This document shows, piece after piece, positions 24,590 through 32,668 of a DNA stretch of 64,000 nt; the first letter of the stretch is position 1, and each line of letters starts with the position of its first letter. Location: contig NZ_JBOUVX010000003.1 of NCBI RefSeq assembly GCF_050789285.1, forward strand, positions 186,001-250,000, in the 5' to 3' direction. Under the pieces are notes generated by a model. The model searched no databases. It saw only the letters and a list, made by a program, of their open reading frames with translations, and had not been told where the DNA came from. A program made the position numbers and the translations under genes. The stretch is from CAVPWP01 sp050789285 (GTDB taxonomy: Bacteria > Pseudomonadota > Alphaproteobacteria > Rhodobacterales > Rhodobacteraceae).

Positions 24590-25378
24590 TCAGACCGCCG
24601 CCTGCGCCGGACGCGCGGCCTTCGCCTGCGCGAGATGGGGATACTTCTCGGTCAGAAGCGCCCCGTGATAGAAGGTGCGCGCGAACTCGGGCCTTGCCCG
24701 GATCCGGTCGAGCCAGGCCTGGACTTCGGGGTGGTCGTCCCACAGATGGCGAAGGTTGATGTCGTCCATCCGCACGATCACCGGCATGATCGCCAGATCG
24801 ACCAGGCTCAGGTCCGGGCCCATCAGCCAGGGCCCGCCGCCGTCGGCCAGCCAGCGCGCCATGCGCTCAACCCCTCGCCGCAGCCGGCCCAGGGCCTCGT
24901 CCATGTCGGCTTGCGGAAAGCCCGTCCGCCCCATGCGCATCAGGAATTCGCGCCGCAAGGGCTTGCTGTCGCACAAGGCCTGGAACTCGGCCTCGGTCAT
25001 CGCCTGGAAATGCGGCAGGAAGGCCAGGTTGTAGGACGGCACCCGGATCGCGGGTGTCGGCACCTCGTCCACGAAGCGCATCATCGCGCGCATCCGCGCC
25101 ACCTCGCGCGGGTCCGTCGGCCGCATCGGGGCGACCTCGGGGAGGATGTCCTCGAGGTATTCAAGGATCACCGCGCTGTCGATCACCGGCACCCCGTCAT
25201 GGACCAGCGCCGGCACCACGCCATTGGGGTTGATCGCCAGGTATTCGGGCCTGAGCTGATCGCCCGCGAAAAGGTCGAGCTTGTGTTCCTCGAACCCCAG
25301 CCCCTTGGCGTGCAGCGCGTAGCGCACGCGCTGGCTGCAGGTGGACTGGGGCGCGTTGTAAAGGACGAACGCGGTCAT
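24590..25378 (-). CDS. Glutathione S-transferase, LigF/beta-etherase-like
   Basis: A 262-residue protein: N-terminal thioredoxin fold (about 1-80: YNAPQSTCSQRVRYAL, NPNGVVPALVHDG, DSAVILEYLED) and a long helical C-terminal domain. A Ser-rich SxCSxR stretch lies where the glutathione-activating residue is expected. The insert TEAEFQALCDSKPLR to RTGFPQADMDEAL parallels the sphingomonad beta-etherase LigF. Beta-etherases cleave lignin-type aryl ethers with glutathione, but many GSTs share this layout. It starts 4 nt after the livM stop and is probably part of the ABC operon. Confidence 0.85.
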   Translation of the reverse strand: MTAFVLYNAPQSTCSQRVRYALHAKGLGFEEHKLDLFAGDQLRPEYLAINPNGVVPALVHDGVPVIDSAVILEYLEDILPEVAPMRPTDPREVARMRAMMRFVDEVPTPAIRVPSYNLAFLPHFQAMTEAEFQALCDSKPLRREFLMRMGRTGFPQADMDEALGRLRRGVERMARWLADGGGPWLMGPDLSLVDLAIMPVIVRMDDINLRHLWDDHPEVQAWLDRIRARPEFARTFYHGALLTEKYPHLAQAKAARPAQAAV

Positions 25379-25382
25379 CCCC

Positions 25383-26414
25383 CTAGTCCCAGTTCAGGAA
25401 GCGCGGCAGCTTCTTGTGGCGCGCGAGCGTGCCCACGATGCCCAGCGGAAAGAACATCAGCGTCAGCATCATGATGAGGCCGGTCGCAAGGATGTTGATC
25501 TCGGACGCACCCAGGGTGGCCACGAAAAGCTCGTTGAAGGCGACGATCAGGATCGCCCCCACCACCGGGCCGGCGATCGTGCCCTTCCCGCCCAGAATGC
25601 ACATCAGCACCATGTTCACCGAGATCAGGATCACCAGATAGATGTTCGGCCGGATGTAGGTCAGGTATTCGCCCCAAACCGCGCCCGCCATGCCCACGAA
25701 GAAGGCCGAGATGGCGAAGGCGAGCGTCTTGTAGAAGCGCGTGTCGATGCCGGCGCTTTCGGCCTTGATCTCGTCCTTCGAGATCGCGCGCAGCCCAAGC
25801 CCGAACTTCGAATGCTTGATCCGGTAGGACGCCCAGACGGCGAAGGCCGCCATGATCACGAAGGCGTAGTAGTAGGGCAGCTTGGCCCACTGCACCGGCA
25901 GGTCGTTGGCCTTCAGCGACACGCCCGCCGCGCCGCCCACGAAGTGCCAGTTCTCGAAGAAGATGCGGAAAATCATCACCAGCGCCAGCGACGAGATGAT
26001 GAAGGACGGCCCCCGCACCCGCAGCGTGATCAGCCCGATGAGATACCCCACGATGCCCGCGACAAGACCGGCAAGCGGGGCCATCACGATCGTCGAGATG
26101 CCGTAGCGCGCGAAGATCATCCCCGCGAAGTAGCCGCCGATGGCGAAGAACACATTGTGGCCCAGCGAGATATAGCCGGTGAACCCGCCCAGGATGTTCC
26201 AGCCCGCTGCCATCACCACGTAGGAGGCGGTGAAGAGGACAAGGTGGATGACGTAGTTGTAGTTGCCCGCGAACTGCAACGCGGGCAGCACCATCAGCAC
26301 CGCCAGGAAGGCGATCGGGAACCAGGTGACCCGCTCCTTGTCGACCGAGGCCGCGATGGAGGCGTTGTAGGCGCGCCGCGCCGCGATCACGTCGGATGTG
26401 TCAAGACTTGCCAT
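25383..26414 (-). CDS. Branched-chain amino-acid-type ABC permease (LivM)
   Basis: A 343-residue inner-membrane permease with about nine helices and the LivM landmarks GWNILGGFTGYISLGHNVFFAIGG, LRVRGPSFIISSLAL, GLRAISKDEIKAESAGID (coupling helix) and GGKGTIAGPVVGA. LivHM-type transporters serve amino acids, but in catabolic clusters often carry aromatic acids, amides or urea. The ATG at 26414 overlaps the livH stop by one base (TGATG). Confidence 0.94.
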   Translation of the reverse strand: MASLDTSDVIAARRAYNASIAASVDKERVTWFPIAFLAVLMVLPALQFAGNYNYVIHLVLFTASYVVMAAGWNILGGFTGYISLGHNVFFAIGGYFAGMIFARYGISTIVMAPLAGLVAGIVGYLIGLITLRVRGPSFIISSLALVMIFRIFFENWHFVGGAAGVSLKANDLPVQWAKLPYYYAFVIMAAFAVWASYRIKHSKFGLGLRAISKDEIKAESAGIDTRFYKTLAFAISAFFVGMAGAVWGEYLTYIRPNIYLVILISVNMVLMCILGGKGTIAGPVVGAILIVAFNELFVATLGASEINILATGLIMMLTLMFFPLGIVGTLARHKKLPRFLNWD

Positions 26415-27292
26415 CACGCCAACTCCGGTTTTTCGCCAAACAGACCCTGCGGCCGCACCAGCAGCACCACGAAGAGCGACACGAAGAACGTGAGCGTCGA
26501 CCACGTTGCGCCGAAGTAGAAGCCCACGAAGGCCGCCACGACCGACAGGATGAAGGATGCCAGAACGGTGCCAAGGATCGACCCCATGCCCCCAAGGACC
26601 ACCAGCGACATCAGGATCGCGATCCATTCCCAGTGCTTCGACGGGAAGAACGAGAAGACGAAGGAAACCAGCGCCCCGGCCGCCCCCGCCAGCGCAAGCC
26701 CGATCGCGAAGCTGACCAGGCCCACGTAGTTGACGTTCACGCCCAGAAGCTCGGCCGCGTCACGGTTCTGCGTGGTGGCGCGGATCGCGTAGCCGAAGCG
26801 CGAGAACTTCAGGAAGGCCGCCAGCGCGCCGATGATCAGAAGCGAGACGATCCCGGCGTAAAGCTGCCCCTTGGGAATGAAGACGTCGCCCAGGAAGAAG
26901 GCCTCGGTCGCATAGTCGGGCGAAGTCACGCGCTGGGTGTTCGAGAACGCCGTGCCAAGCGCCCCCTCGATGACCATTGCCAGCGCGAAGGTCAGAAGCA
27001 CCGTCATCTCGGAATAGCGGGCCGACTTGGCCTCGCGCTCGAAGACGAGCTTGTAGAGGATGACGCCGGTCGCCGCGAGGATGATCATCGCCACCGGCAG
27101 GATCACCAGCGGGTCGATGCCGTAAAGCCGGAACGCCCAGTAGGCGACATAGGCCCCCATCATGATCAGCGAGGGATGCGCAAGGTTCACGATGCGCATC
27201 ACCCCGAAGACAAGGCTCAGCCCCGCGCCCATCAGCGCGTAGACGCCGCCAAGGGCAAGGCCAAGGATCAGGATCTGCAAAAGGTCCGCCAT
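26414..27292 (-). CDS. Branched-chain amino-acid-type ABC permease (LivH)
   Basis: A 292-residue inner-membrane permease: N-terminal LGLALGGVYALMGAGLSLVFGVM, the coupling-helix segment YAIRATTQNRDAAELLGVN and the C-terminal GGMGSILGTVLASFILSVV are standard LivH blocks. It forms the heterodimeric channel with LivM. The start at 27292 is 1 nt after the livF stop; the longer frame to 27385 lies inside livF and is rejected. Confidence 0.94.
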   Translation of the reverse strand: MADLLQILILGLALGGVYALMGAGLSLVFGVMRIVNLAHPSLIMMGAYVAYWAFRLYGIDPLVILPVAMIILAATGVILYKLVFEREAKSARYSEMTVLLTFALAMVIEGALGTAFSNTQRVTSPDYATEAFFLGDVFIPKGQLYAGIVSLLIIGALAAFLKFSRFGYAIRATTQNRDAAELLGVNVNYVGLVSFAIGLALAGAAGALVSFVFSFFPSKHWEWIAILMSLVVLGGMGSILGTVLASFILSVVAAFVGFYFGATWSTLTFFVSLFVVLLVRPQGLFGEKPELA

Positions 27293-27293
27293 G

Positions 27294-28022
27294 CTATGCC
27301 GCCTTCTTTCCGCCGAGGTAGAGTTCCTGGATGCGCGGGTCGCCCAGCACCTCCTTGGCCGGCCCCTCGAAGAGCGTCTTGCCAAGGTCGAGGACCACGC
27401 CCCAATCCGCGTATTTCAGCCCCATGAGCGCGTTCTGCTCGACCAGAAGGATGGTAATGCCTTCCTCGGTCATCATGCGCATGATCTCGAAGATCTCCTT
27501 GACGATCTTCGGCGCAAGGCCGAGCGAGGGTTCGTCCAGCATCACGATCTCGGGCTTCAGGATCATTGTGCGCGCCATCGACAGCGACTGCTGCTGACCG
27601 CCCGACATGGTGCCGGCGTGCTGGTCGCGGCGTTCGCGCAGGATCGGGAAGCGTTCCTCGATCTCGTCGATGCGTCGCTCCAGGAGCGACTTGTCGGGCA
27701 TCGAGAAGCCGCCCATGCGCAGGTTCTCGCGCACCGTCATCTTCGGAAACAGCGCGCGCTCCTGCGGGACGAAACAGATCCCCTCGCGCAGCACCTGGTC
27801 GGGGCGCAGGCCCTTCAGGCTCTTGCCCTTGAAGCGCACGTCGCCCTCGCGGACCTTCAGCATGCCGACGATCGCCTTCAGCAGCGTCGACTTGCCGGCC
27901 CCGTTCGGGCCGATGATGCAGTGCACCTTGCCGGGCTGAACCGACAGGTTCGCCCCGTTCAGGATCGCCGGGCCGTCGCCATAGCCGGCGACGACGCCCG
28001 TCACTTCCAGAAGTCCGCTCAT
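27294..28022 (-). CDS. ABC transporter ATP-binding protein (LivF)
   Basis: A 242-residue ATPase of the Liv system: Walker A GPNGAGKSTLLKAI, Q-loop FVPQERALF, signature TMSGGQQQSLSMARTM, Walker B IVMLDEPSLGLAPK and switch His-region LLVEQNALMG (Asn in place of the usual switch His, as is common in LivF). It starts by ATGA overlap with livG, forming a two-ATPase pair that energises LivHM. Confidence 0.95.
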   Translation of the reverse strand: MSGLLEVTGVVAGYGDGPAILNGANLSVQPGKVHCIIGPNGAGKSTLLKAIVGMLKVREGDVRFKGKSLKGLRPDQVLREGICFVPQERALFPKMTVRENLRMGGFSMPDKSLLERRIDEIEERFPILRERRDQHAGTMSGGQQQSLSMARTMILKPEIVMLDEPSLGLAPKIVKEIFEIMRMMTEEGITILLVEQNALMGLKYADWGVVLDLGKTLFEGPAKEVLGDPRIQELYLGGKKAA

Positions 28023-28762
28023 GCCGCCTCCTCCAGCGCGCCGCCAAGGTAGGCGTCGAGGACCTTGGGATCCTCGCGCACCTCGTCGGGGGTGCCATCC
28101 GCGATCACCGTTCCTTGCGCCATCACCACGACGCGGTGCGACAGGCGCATGATCAGTTCCATGTTGTGCTCGACGATCAGCACCGTCAGGCCCTGCTCGT
28201 TGAGCTTGCGGATATGGCCGATGATCTCTTCCAGCAGGGTCGGGTTCACGCCGCCCGCCGGTTCGTCAAGAAGGATGATCTTGGGGTCGCTCATCAGAAG
28301 CGCTGCAAGGTCCATCAGCTTCTTCTGGCCATAACTGAGGTTCGAGCCATCCTCGTGCGCGATCCGGGTGATCCCGAGGAAATCAAGGATGCCCAGGGCC
28401 TTGTCGATCTCTTCCTTGCTCATCGCGGGCTTCATCAGGTCGCGCCAGCCGCGGATCTTGGACTGGCAGATGACGTTCTCGAGCACCGTCATGTCGGCAA
28501 GGTTGCGCGAGATCTGGAAGGTCCGCGACAGGCCGCGGGCGGTGATCTTGTGCGGCCGCATCCCGTCGATGCGCTCGCCGTCGAACCAGACCTCGCCCTT
28601 GGTCGGCGTCATCGTCCGGCTGATGCAGTTGAACGCCGTCGTCTTGCCGGCCCCGTTCGGCCCGATCAGCGCGGTGATCCGGCCGGCTTCGGCACGAAAG
28701 CTGCAATCGTCGACGGCCTTGATGCCGCCGAAATACTTGCAAAGGCCCTTGACCTCGAGCAT
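28019..28762 (-). CDS. ABC transporter ATP-binding protein (LivG)
   Basis: A 247-residue ATPase: Walker A GPNGAGKTTAFNCI, the LivG-specific GLSRTFQISRNLADM, signature NLSYGQKKLMDLAALL, Walker B IILLDEPAGGVNP and switch VEHNMELIM. It pairs with LivF. It begins 76 nt after the binding-protein gene, across a strong hairpin. Confidence 0.95.
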   Translation of the reverse strand: MLEVKGLCKYFGGIKAVDDCSFRAEAGRITALIGPNGAGKTTAFNCISRTMTPTKGEVWFDGERIDGMRPHKITARGLSRTFQISRNLADMTVLENVICQSKIRGWRDLMKPAMSKEEIDKALGILDFLGITRIAHEDGSNLSYGQKKLMDLAALLMSDPKIILLDEPAGGVNPTLLEEIIGHIRKLNEQGLTVLIVEHNMELIMRLSHRVVVMAQGTVIADGTPDEVREDPKVLDAYLGGALEEAA

Positions 28763-28800
28763 GGGCGCCCTCCCCCTTGGTCTTGTTCTTCGAAGCGGAC

Positions 28801-28829
28801 GACCGGCCGGCGGTGGTCGCCGGCCGGTC
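28801..28829 (-). other. Stem-loop between binding-protein gene and livG
   Basis: GACCGGCCGGC (28801-28811) pairs perfectly with GCCGGCCGGTC (28819-28829) across a 7-nt loop. No T-run follows on the minus strand, so it is more likely a 3-prime mRNA stabiliser or partial attenuator that raises binding-protein output over the transporter genes than a full terminator. Confidence 0.6.
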
Positions 28830-28838
28830 GGGTCAGGG

Positions 28839-30107
28839 TCAGAAGCCCTGTTTGGGATAAGCCATCGGCGAGGTCTCGAACTCGTTCGTCGGATAGACGA
28901 ACTGCAGCTGCCCCCCGTTCCACTGCGACATCAGGAACGGCTTGTCGACGGGCAGGCCACGCTCGTCCCACGAGAAGCGGCCAAGGATCGTACGCACCGG
29001 ATCGTCCGCCGAGCGCGCGCGCAGCCACTCGGCCATCGCGTCCTGATCGGCCGATCCCGCGCCGGCGATCGCCTGCTCGATCCCCTGACAGACCGCAAAG
29101 GGAATGGCCGCGTCTTCGTCGGGGAACTCGTTGAACTTCGCCTGGTAGGCCGCCACGAAGTCCTGGTTGGTGAAGGGCTGGCCGCCCAGCGTGCCCTCGA
29201 AGGGCGCATCGGCGTGCCACGAGGTGTGCATCAGGATCGCCTCCGAGGCTTCCTGCGTGCCCTCGTAGAACTCGGCCTGCGTGCCCTGGCTGTAATAGAC
29301 CATCTTGGGCGTCGCCTGCACCGTCTTGAGCGCGCGCGTCAGCTGCACCGCTTCTTCGGCGGACGCGGTCAGCGCGATCACAAGCTCGGCCTCGGACCGC
29401 TTGATCGAGTTGGCGAGGTTCAGCCAGTCGTTGAAGCCTTCCTCGGGCCATTTCTCGGAATAGACGACCTCGATCCCAAGCTCGGACAGATAGCCGGGAG
29501 CCATGTCCTCGACGAGGCTGCCGTCACCGGGGTCGGTGACCTGCGTGCCCAGAAGGCCCGCCTCGACGGCGTTGGCGAAGAAGTCGTCGGCCACCACCAC
29601 GGCGGCGGTCTTCGGGCGGTCGGCCTCGGGGATGAGGTCGGTCACCATGTCGCGCAGCGACGAGCCGATGTATTCGGCCGCGTTCGGCTGGAAGTAGAAC
29701 AGCTTCTTGTGGCCCTGCGTATAGATTCGCAGCGCCCCGCCCGCGGGAACCGGGTGCACGAAGTTGTTCTTCTCAAGGATGTTGGCGACCGGGAAGGTCA
29801 GGCGCGACGAGAACGTGCCGAACACCGCGTCGACCTGGTCGACGTTGATGAAGCGTTCGTACTGGTTGATCGCCGTCGCCGGATCCGACCGGTTGTCCGA
29901 GGTGATCATATTGACCTGCTCGCCCAGGATGCCGCCGCGCTCGTTGATGAGGTCGACGCACAGCTGATAGCCCTTCTCGTGCTTCGAGCCGGACACCGAG
30001 AAGGCGCCGGTCAGGGGCAGCGAGGCCCCGATCTTGATCTCGGCCATCGCGCCGGACGCCACAAGCGCCGCCGCTGCCGAAGTTGCAAGCATGGCATGAA
30101 GTTTCAT
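28839..30107 (-). CDS. ABC transporter substrate-binding protein (Liv/amide type)
   Basis: A 422-residue periplasmic protein with a clear Sec signal peptide (MKLHAMLATSAAAALVASGAMA, cut after AMA). The mature start EIKIGASLPLTGAFSVSGSKHEKGYQL is typical of type-1 periplasmic Liv-like receptors, and a Ser/Thr-rich ligand loop (FGTFSSRLTFP) follows. It delivers substrate to LivHMFG. Long members of this group bind amino acids, short amides or aromatic acids; which applies is not readable. It is preceded by the second HIBADH-like gene in the same operon. Confidence 0.92.
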   Translation of the reverse strand: MKLHAMLATSAAAALVASGAMAEIKIGASLPLTGAFSVSGSKHEKGYQLCVDLINERGGILGEQVNMITSDNRSDPATAINQYERFINVDQVDAVFGTFSSRLTFPVANILEKNNFVHPVPAGGALRIYTQGHKKLFYFQPNAAEYIGSSLRDMVTDLIPEADRPKTAAVVVADDFFANAVEAGLLGTQVTDPGDGSLVEDMAPGYLSELGIEVVYSEKWPEEGFNDWLNLANSIKRSEAELVIALTASAEEAVQLTRALKTVQATPKMVYYSQGTQAEFYEGTQEASEAILMHTSWHADAPFEGTLGGQPFTNQDFVAAYQAKFNEFPDEDAAIPFAVCQGIEQAIAGAGSADQDAMAEWLRARSADDPVRTILGRFSWDERGLPVDKPFLMSQWNGGQLQFVYPTNEFETSPMAYPKQGF

Positions 30108-30214
30108 GGTCTCTCTCCCTTTGTTCAGGTCGGGCCGGGGCGGTGCCGTCCCGGTCCGGTCTTCTGGGCGCGCGTGTTATCGTTCTTGTTGTGCGCGCCC
30201 CGGATCGCAGGCCG

Positions 30215-31180
30215 TCACTCGGCGGCCTGCGGCACCTCAAGCCCCGTGGGGTAAGGCGAATTCTCGCTTTCAAGCTTGAGCCCGGCGCCAAGCGCGACGG
30301 TTTCAAGGATCGCGGCGAAGTCCATCTGAAGATAGGCCTCGGGATCGTCCTTCAGCGTCGCCGCGCCGAAATGCGCCTGCAGCGCCTCGCGCGTGGCCGC
30401 CGTCACCGGCATCGGCACGTCAAGCGCGCGCGCCGAGGACAGGCCAAGGTCAAGGTCCTTGCGCAGCAGTTCGGGCGTGAAGGTCGTCGTCCAGTCAAGG
30501 TTCACAAGCGCGTTGGTCTTGTAGCGCGTGAAGATCGAGCCCATGACCGAGTTGTTCATGAAGTCGAGGAAGGCCCGACGCGGCACGCCCGCCTTCTCGG
30601 CCAGCACGGTGATCTCGGCCAGGTTCTGGGTCACGACGCCAAGGAAGACGTTGTGCGCGATCTTGCAGAACCGCGCCAGTTCTCCTTCGCCCACGTAGGA
30701 CACGCCGTTGCCGGCGATGGTGGCGATGATCGGTTCGACCCGGTCGAAGGCCGCGCGCGGGCCCGACACGACGGCCGAAAGCTTGCCGGCCTTCACGCAC
30801 TTGCCGTTGCCGCTGACGGGCGAGGCGACAAGTTCGGCCCCCCGCTCGGCCAGGCGGGCGCGCAGCGCTGCCGAGTGGTCCACCGCGATGGACGAACAGT
30901 CAAGGAAGATGGCCGGCGTCTCGTTGCCCGACAGCACGCCCTCGGGCCCGAAGTAGACCTGCTCGACGTCCTTGCCCGTCGACACCATGGTGCCAAGCAC
31001 GTCGACATGGGCCAGGTCGCGCGGGCTGTCGACCAGGGTCGCACCCTTCGCGGCCAGCGGCTCGGCCTTCGACCGGGTCCGGTTCCAGATGTAGACGTCG
31101 TAGCCCGCCTTCACGAGACGTTCGGCCATGGGATATCCCATGCGCCCCATGCCGACCCAACCGACCTTGACTTTGCTCAT
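30215..31180 (-). CDS. Beta-hydroxyacid dehydrogenase family oxidoreductase, copy 2
   Basis: A 321-residue paralogue of the enzyme at 19700-20665, of identical length and clearly closely similar along its whole length (same GMGRMGYPMAE, PVSGNGKCVKAGKLS, ARFCKIAHNVFLGVV, TTTFTPELLRKDLDLGL and PYPTGLEVPQAAE). Sequence divergence is highest around residues 85-120. The ATG at 31180 is preceded by GGAGGAAG; an in-frame GTG at 31195 overlaps that ribosome site and is rejected. It is the first gene of the ABC-transporter operon, behind the LacI operator at 31258-31273. The two copies probably work on related substrates in two separately controlled branches. Confidence 0.9.
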   Translation of the reverse strand: MSKVKVGWVGMGRMGYPMAERLVKAGYDVYIWNRTRSKAEPLAAKGATLVDSPRDLAHVDVLGTMVSTGKDVEQVYFGPEGVLSGNETPAIFLDCSSIAVDHSAALRARLAERGAELVASPVSGNGKCVKAGKLSAVVSGPRAAFDRVEPIIATIAGNGVSYVGEGELARFCKIAHNVFLGVVTQNLAEITVLAEKAGVPRRAFLDFMNNSVMGSIFTRYKTNALVNLDWTTTFTPELLRKDLDLGLSSARALDVPMPVTAATREALQAHFGAATLKDDPEAYLQMDFAAILETVALGAGLKLESENSPYPTGLEVPQAAE

Positions 31181-31257
31181 CTCGTCTTCCTCCACAACGA
31201 CTTTCGCGCACCGCCCGCCCGGGTCAGCCGCCTATTTCCAGTCTGATTGACAGTTTT

Positions 31258-31273
31258 GTGCGAACGTTCGCAC
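31258..31273. promoter_or_regulatory. LacI-type operator, ABC-operon side
   Basis: GTGCGAACGTTCGCAC is a perfect 16-bp palindrome with the central CG that LacI-family hinge helices recognise. It lies 78 nt upstream of the HIBADH copy 2 start and shares half-sites with 14040-14057. Confidence 0.75.
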
Positions 31274-31496
31274 GAAAGCGTGGCGCACCCGACCAGGTCC
31301 GGCGAGCATGGCATCCACCACGGGCCCGACACACCCCGCTACCCCGATCGCCCCGAGAGATATCGACCGGAAACGGTCGGCGCGGGCCATGCTGGAGGCC
31401 CCAAGCACCATTTGCCTGACGGCCGACGGATGACACTGGTCGCTCTCCACTGCTGTCCCCTTCGCGCTGCTTCGCACGCCGTTTCGCAACACTTTG

Positions 31497-31510
31497 CGCA
31501 AACGTTTGCG
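31497..31510. promoter_or_regulatory. LacI-type operator, lacI side
   Basis: CGCAAACGTTTGCG is a perfect 14-bp palindrome centred on CG, 110 nt before the lacI start. Together with 31258-31273 it could form a repression loop or an autoregulatory site. Confidence 0.7.
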
Positions 31511-31551
31511 AGAGACTAGCCCAGCCGCATGGGGTGGTCAAGCGCGTTCGC

Positions 31552-31563
31552 GCAACCGATTGC
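31552..31563. promoter_or_regulatory. Weak third LacI-type site close to lacI start
   Basis: GCAACCGATTGC has matching GCAA and TTGC arms around CG but mismatched inner bases. It is 57 nt before the lacI ATG and would suit autorepression. Chance occurrence is possible. Confidence 0.35.
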
Positions 31564-31620
31564 ATGTCAGGCCCCACTCGGTTTAGTATCAGGCGAAACA
31601 GGAACGGGACGACCGCGGAC

Positions 31621-32649
31621 ATGAGCAAGACCGTCACCCTCAAGGACATCGCGCGCGAGACCGGCGTGCACGTTTCCACCGTGTCGCGCGCGCTGGACCC
31701 CGATGCCCACAAGTCCCTGACCGACGAGGTCGTCGAACGTGTCCGCGTCACCGCCGAACGCATGGGATACAGACGCAACCGTCTGGCGTCGGGCCTGCGC
31801 ACCAAGCGCACCATGACGGTGGGCATGATGCTGCCCGATATCACCAACACCCTCTTCCCGCCGATCGTCCGGGGCGTCGAAAGCATCCTCGAGCCGAAGG
31901 GCTATGCCTCGATCATCGTCAACACCGACAGCGACCCCGACCGCGAGACGAAGCTGGTCGAGGTCCTGCTCGAGCGCGGCGTCGACGGCATCATCGACGC
32001 CGCCGCGCACCGGTCGGACCCGCGCATCGTCGAGCTGTCGCGCCAGGGCGTGCCGATCGTGACGGTCAACCGCCAGATCGACGGGTCGGCGATTCCCTCG
32101 GTCGTGAACGACGATGCCCAAGGCATCCGCGTGATGTTGCGGCATCTGCACGACCACGGCCACCGCCGCATCGCCCACATCGCCGGCCCCCAGTCGCTGT
32201 CGACCGGCCTCTTGCGCCTGAACACCTTCGAGCAGACCGCGCGCGAGCTTGGCCTCGACCTGCCGCGCGAGGCCACGGTCCTTGCCGCGCGCTTCGACGA
32301 AGAGGAAGGCCGCCGCTGCACCGACCACCTGCTGCGGCAGAACTGGAAATTCACCGCCATCCTCTGCGCCAACGACCGCCTTGCGCTGGGGGCGCTCGAC
32401 ATGCTGAACAAGCGCGGCATCGCCTGCCCCGGCGACGTCTCGGTCACGGGCTTCAACGACCTGCCCTTCCTCGACCTCGTGCCGCCGGGCCTGACGACGA
32501 TCCGCGTCCAGCAGTTCGACGTCGGGCGGCTTGCCGCCGAGCTGCTGATGAAGATGATGAACGACCCCAAGGCCCCGATCCCGACCACGACGATCCTGCC
32601 CGTCAAGCTGATCGAACGCGGAAGCGTCGCGCGCCCGAAATCCCGCTGA
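31621..32649 (+). CDS. LacI-family transcriptional regulator
   Basis: A 342-residue regulator. The N-terminal helix-turn-helix VTLKDIARETGVHVSTVSRAL and hinge GYRRNRLASGLRTKRT are typical. The rest is a periplasmic-binding-protein-like effector domain (GMMLPDITNTLFPPIVRG, NRQIDGSAIPSVVNDD, AILCANDRLALGALDML, TGFNDLPFLDLVPPGLTTI). The ATG at 31621 is chosen because the DNA-binding domain begins there. It probably represses the ABC operon, the M24-dehydrogenase operon and itself through the shared CG-centred operators. The inducer is unknown. Confidence 0.94.
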   Translation: MSKTVTLKDIARETGVHVSTVSRALDPDAHKSLTDEVVERVRVTAERMGYRRNRLASGLRTKRTMTVGMMLPDITNTLFPPIVRGVESILEPKGYASIIVNTDSDPDRETKLVEVLLERGVDGIIDAAAHRSDPRIVELSRQGVPIVTVNRQIDGSAIPSVVNDDAQGIRVMLRHLHDHGHRRIAHIAGPQSLSTGLLRLNTFEQTARELGLDLPREATVLAARFDEEEGRRCTDHLLRQNWKFTAILCANDRLALGALDMLNKRGIACPGDVSVTGFNDLPFLDLVPPGLTTIRVQQFDVGRLAAELLMKMMNDPKAPIPTTTILPVKLIERGSVARPKSR

Positions 32650-32668
32650 CGCCCGGCAGACATCCCCC

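Larger units (their letters stand above)
31181..31620. promoter_or_regulatory. 440-nt divergent control region between HIBADH copy 2 and lacI
   Basis: No gene is recognised here. It separates the leftward ABC operon from the rightward lacI gene and holds three LacI-type operator matches (listed separately), two strong and one weak. The intervening 31274-31495 has no further structure that I can see. Confidence 0.7.

Noticed and set aside
28801..28829. Rho-independent terminator after the binding-protein gene
   Set aside because: Strong stem but no T-run on the coding strand; kept as an RNA-stabilising hairpin.
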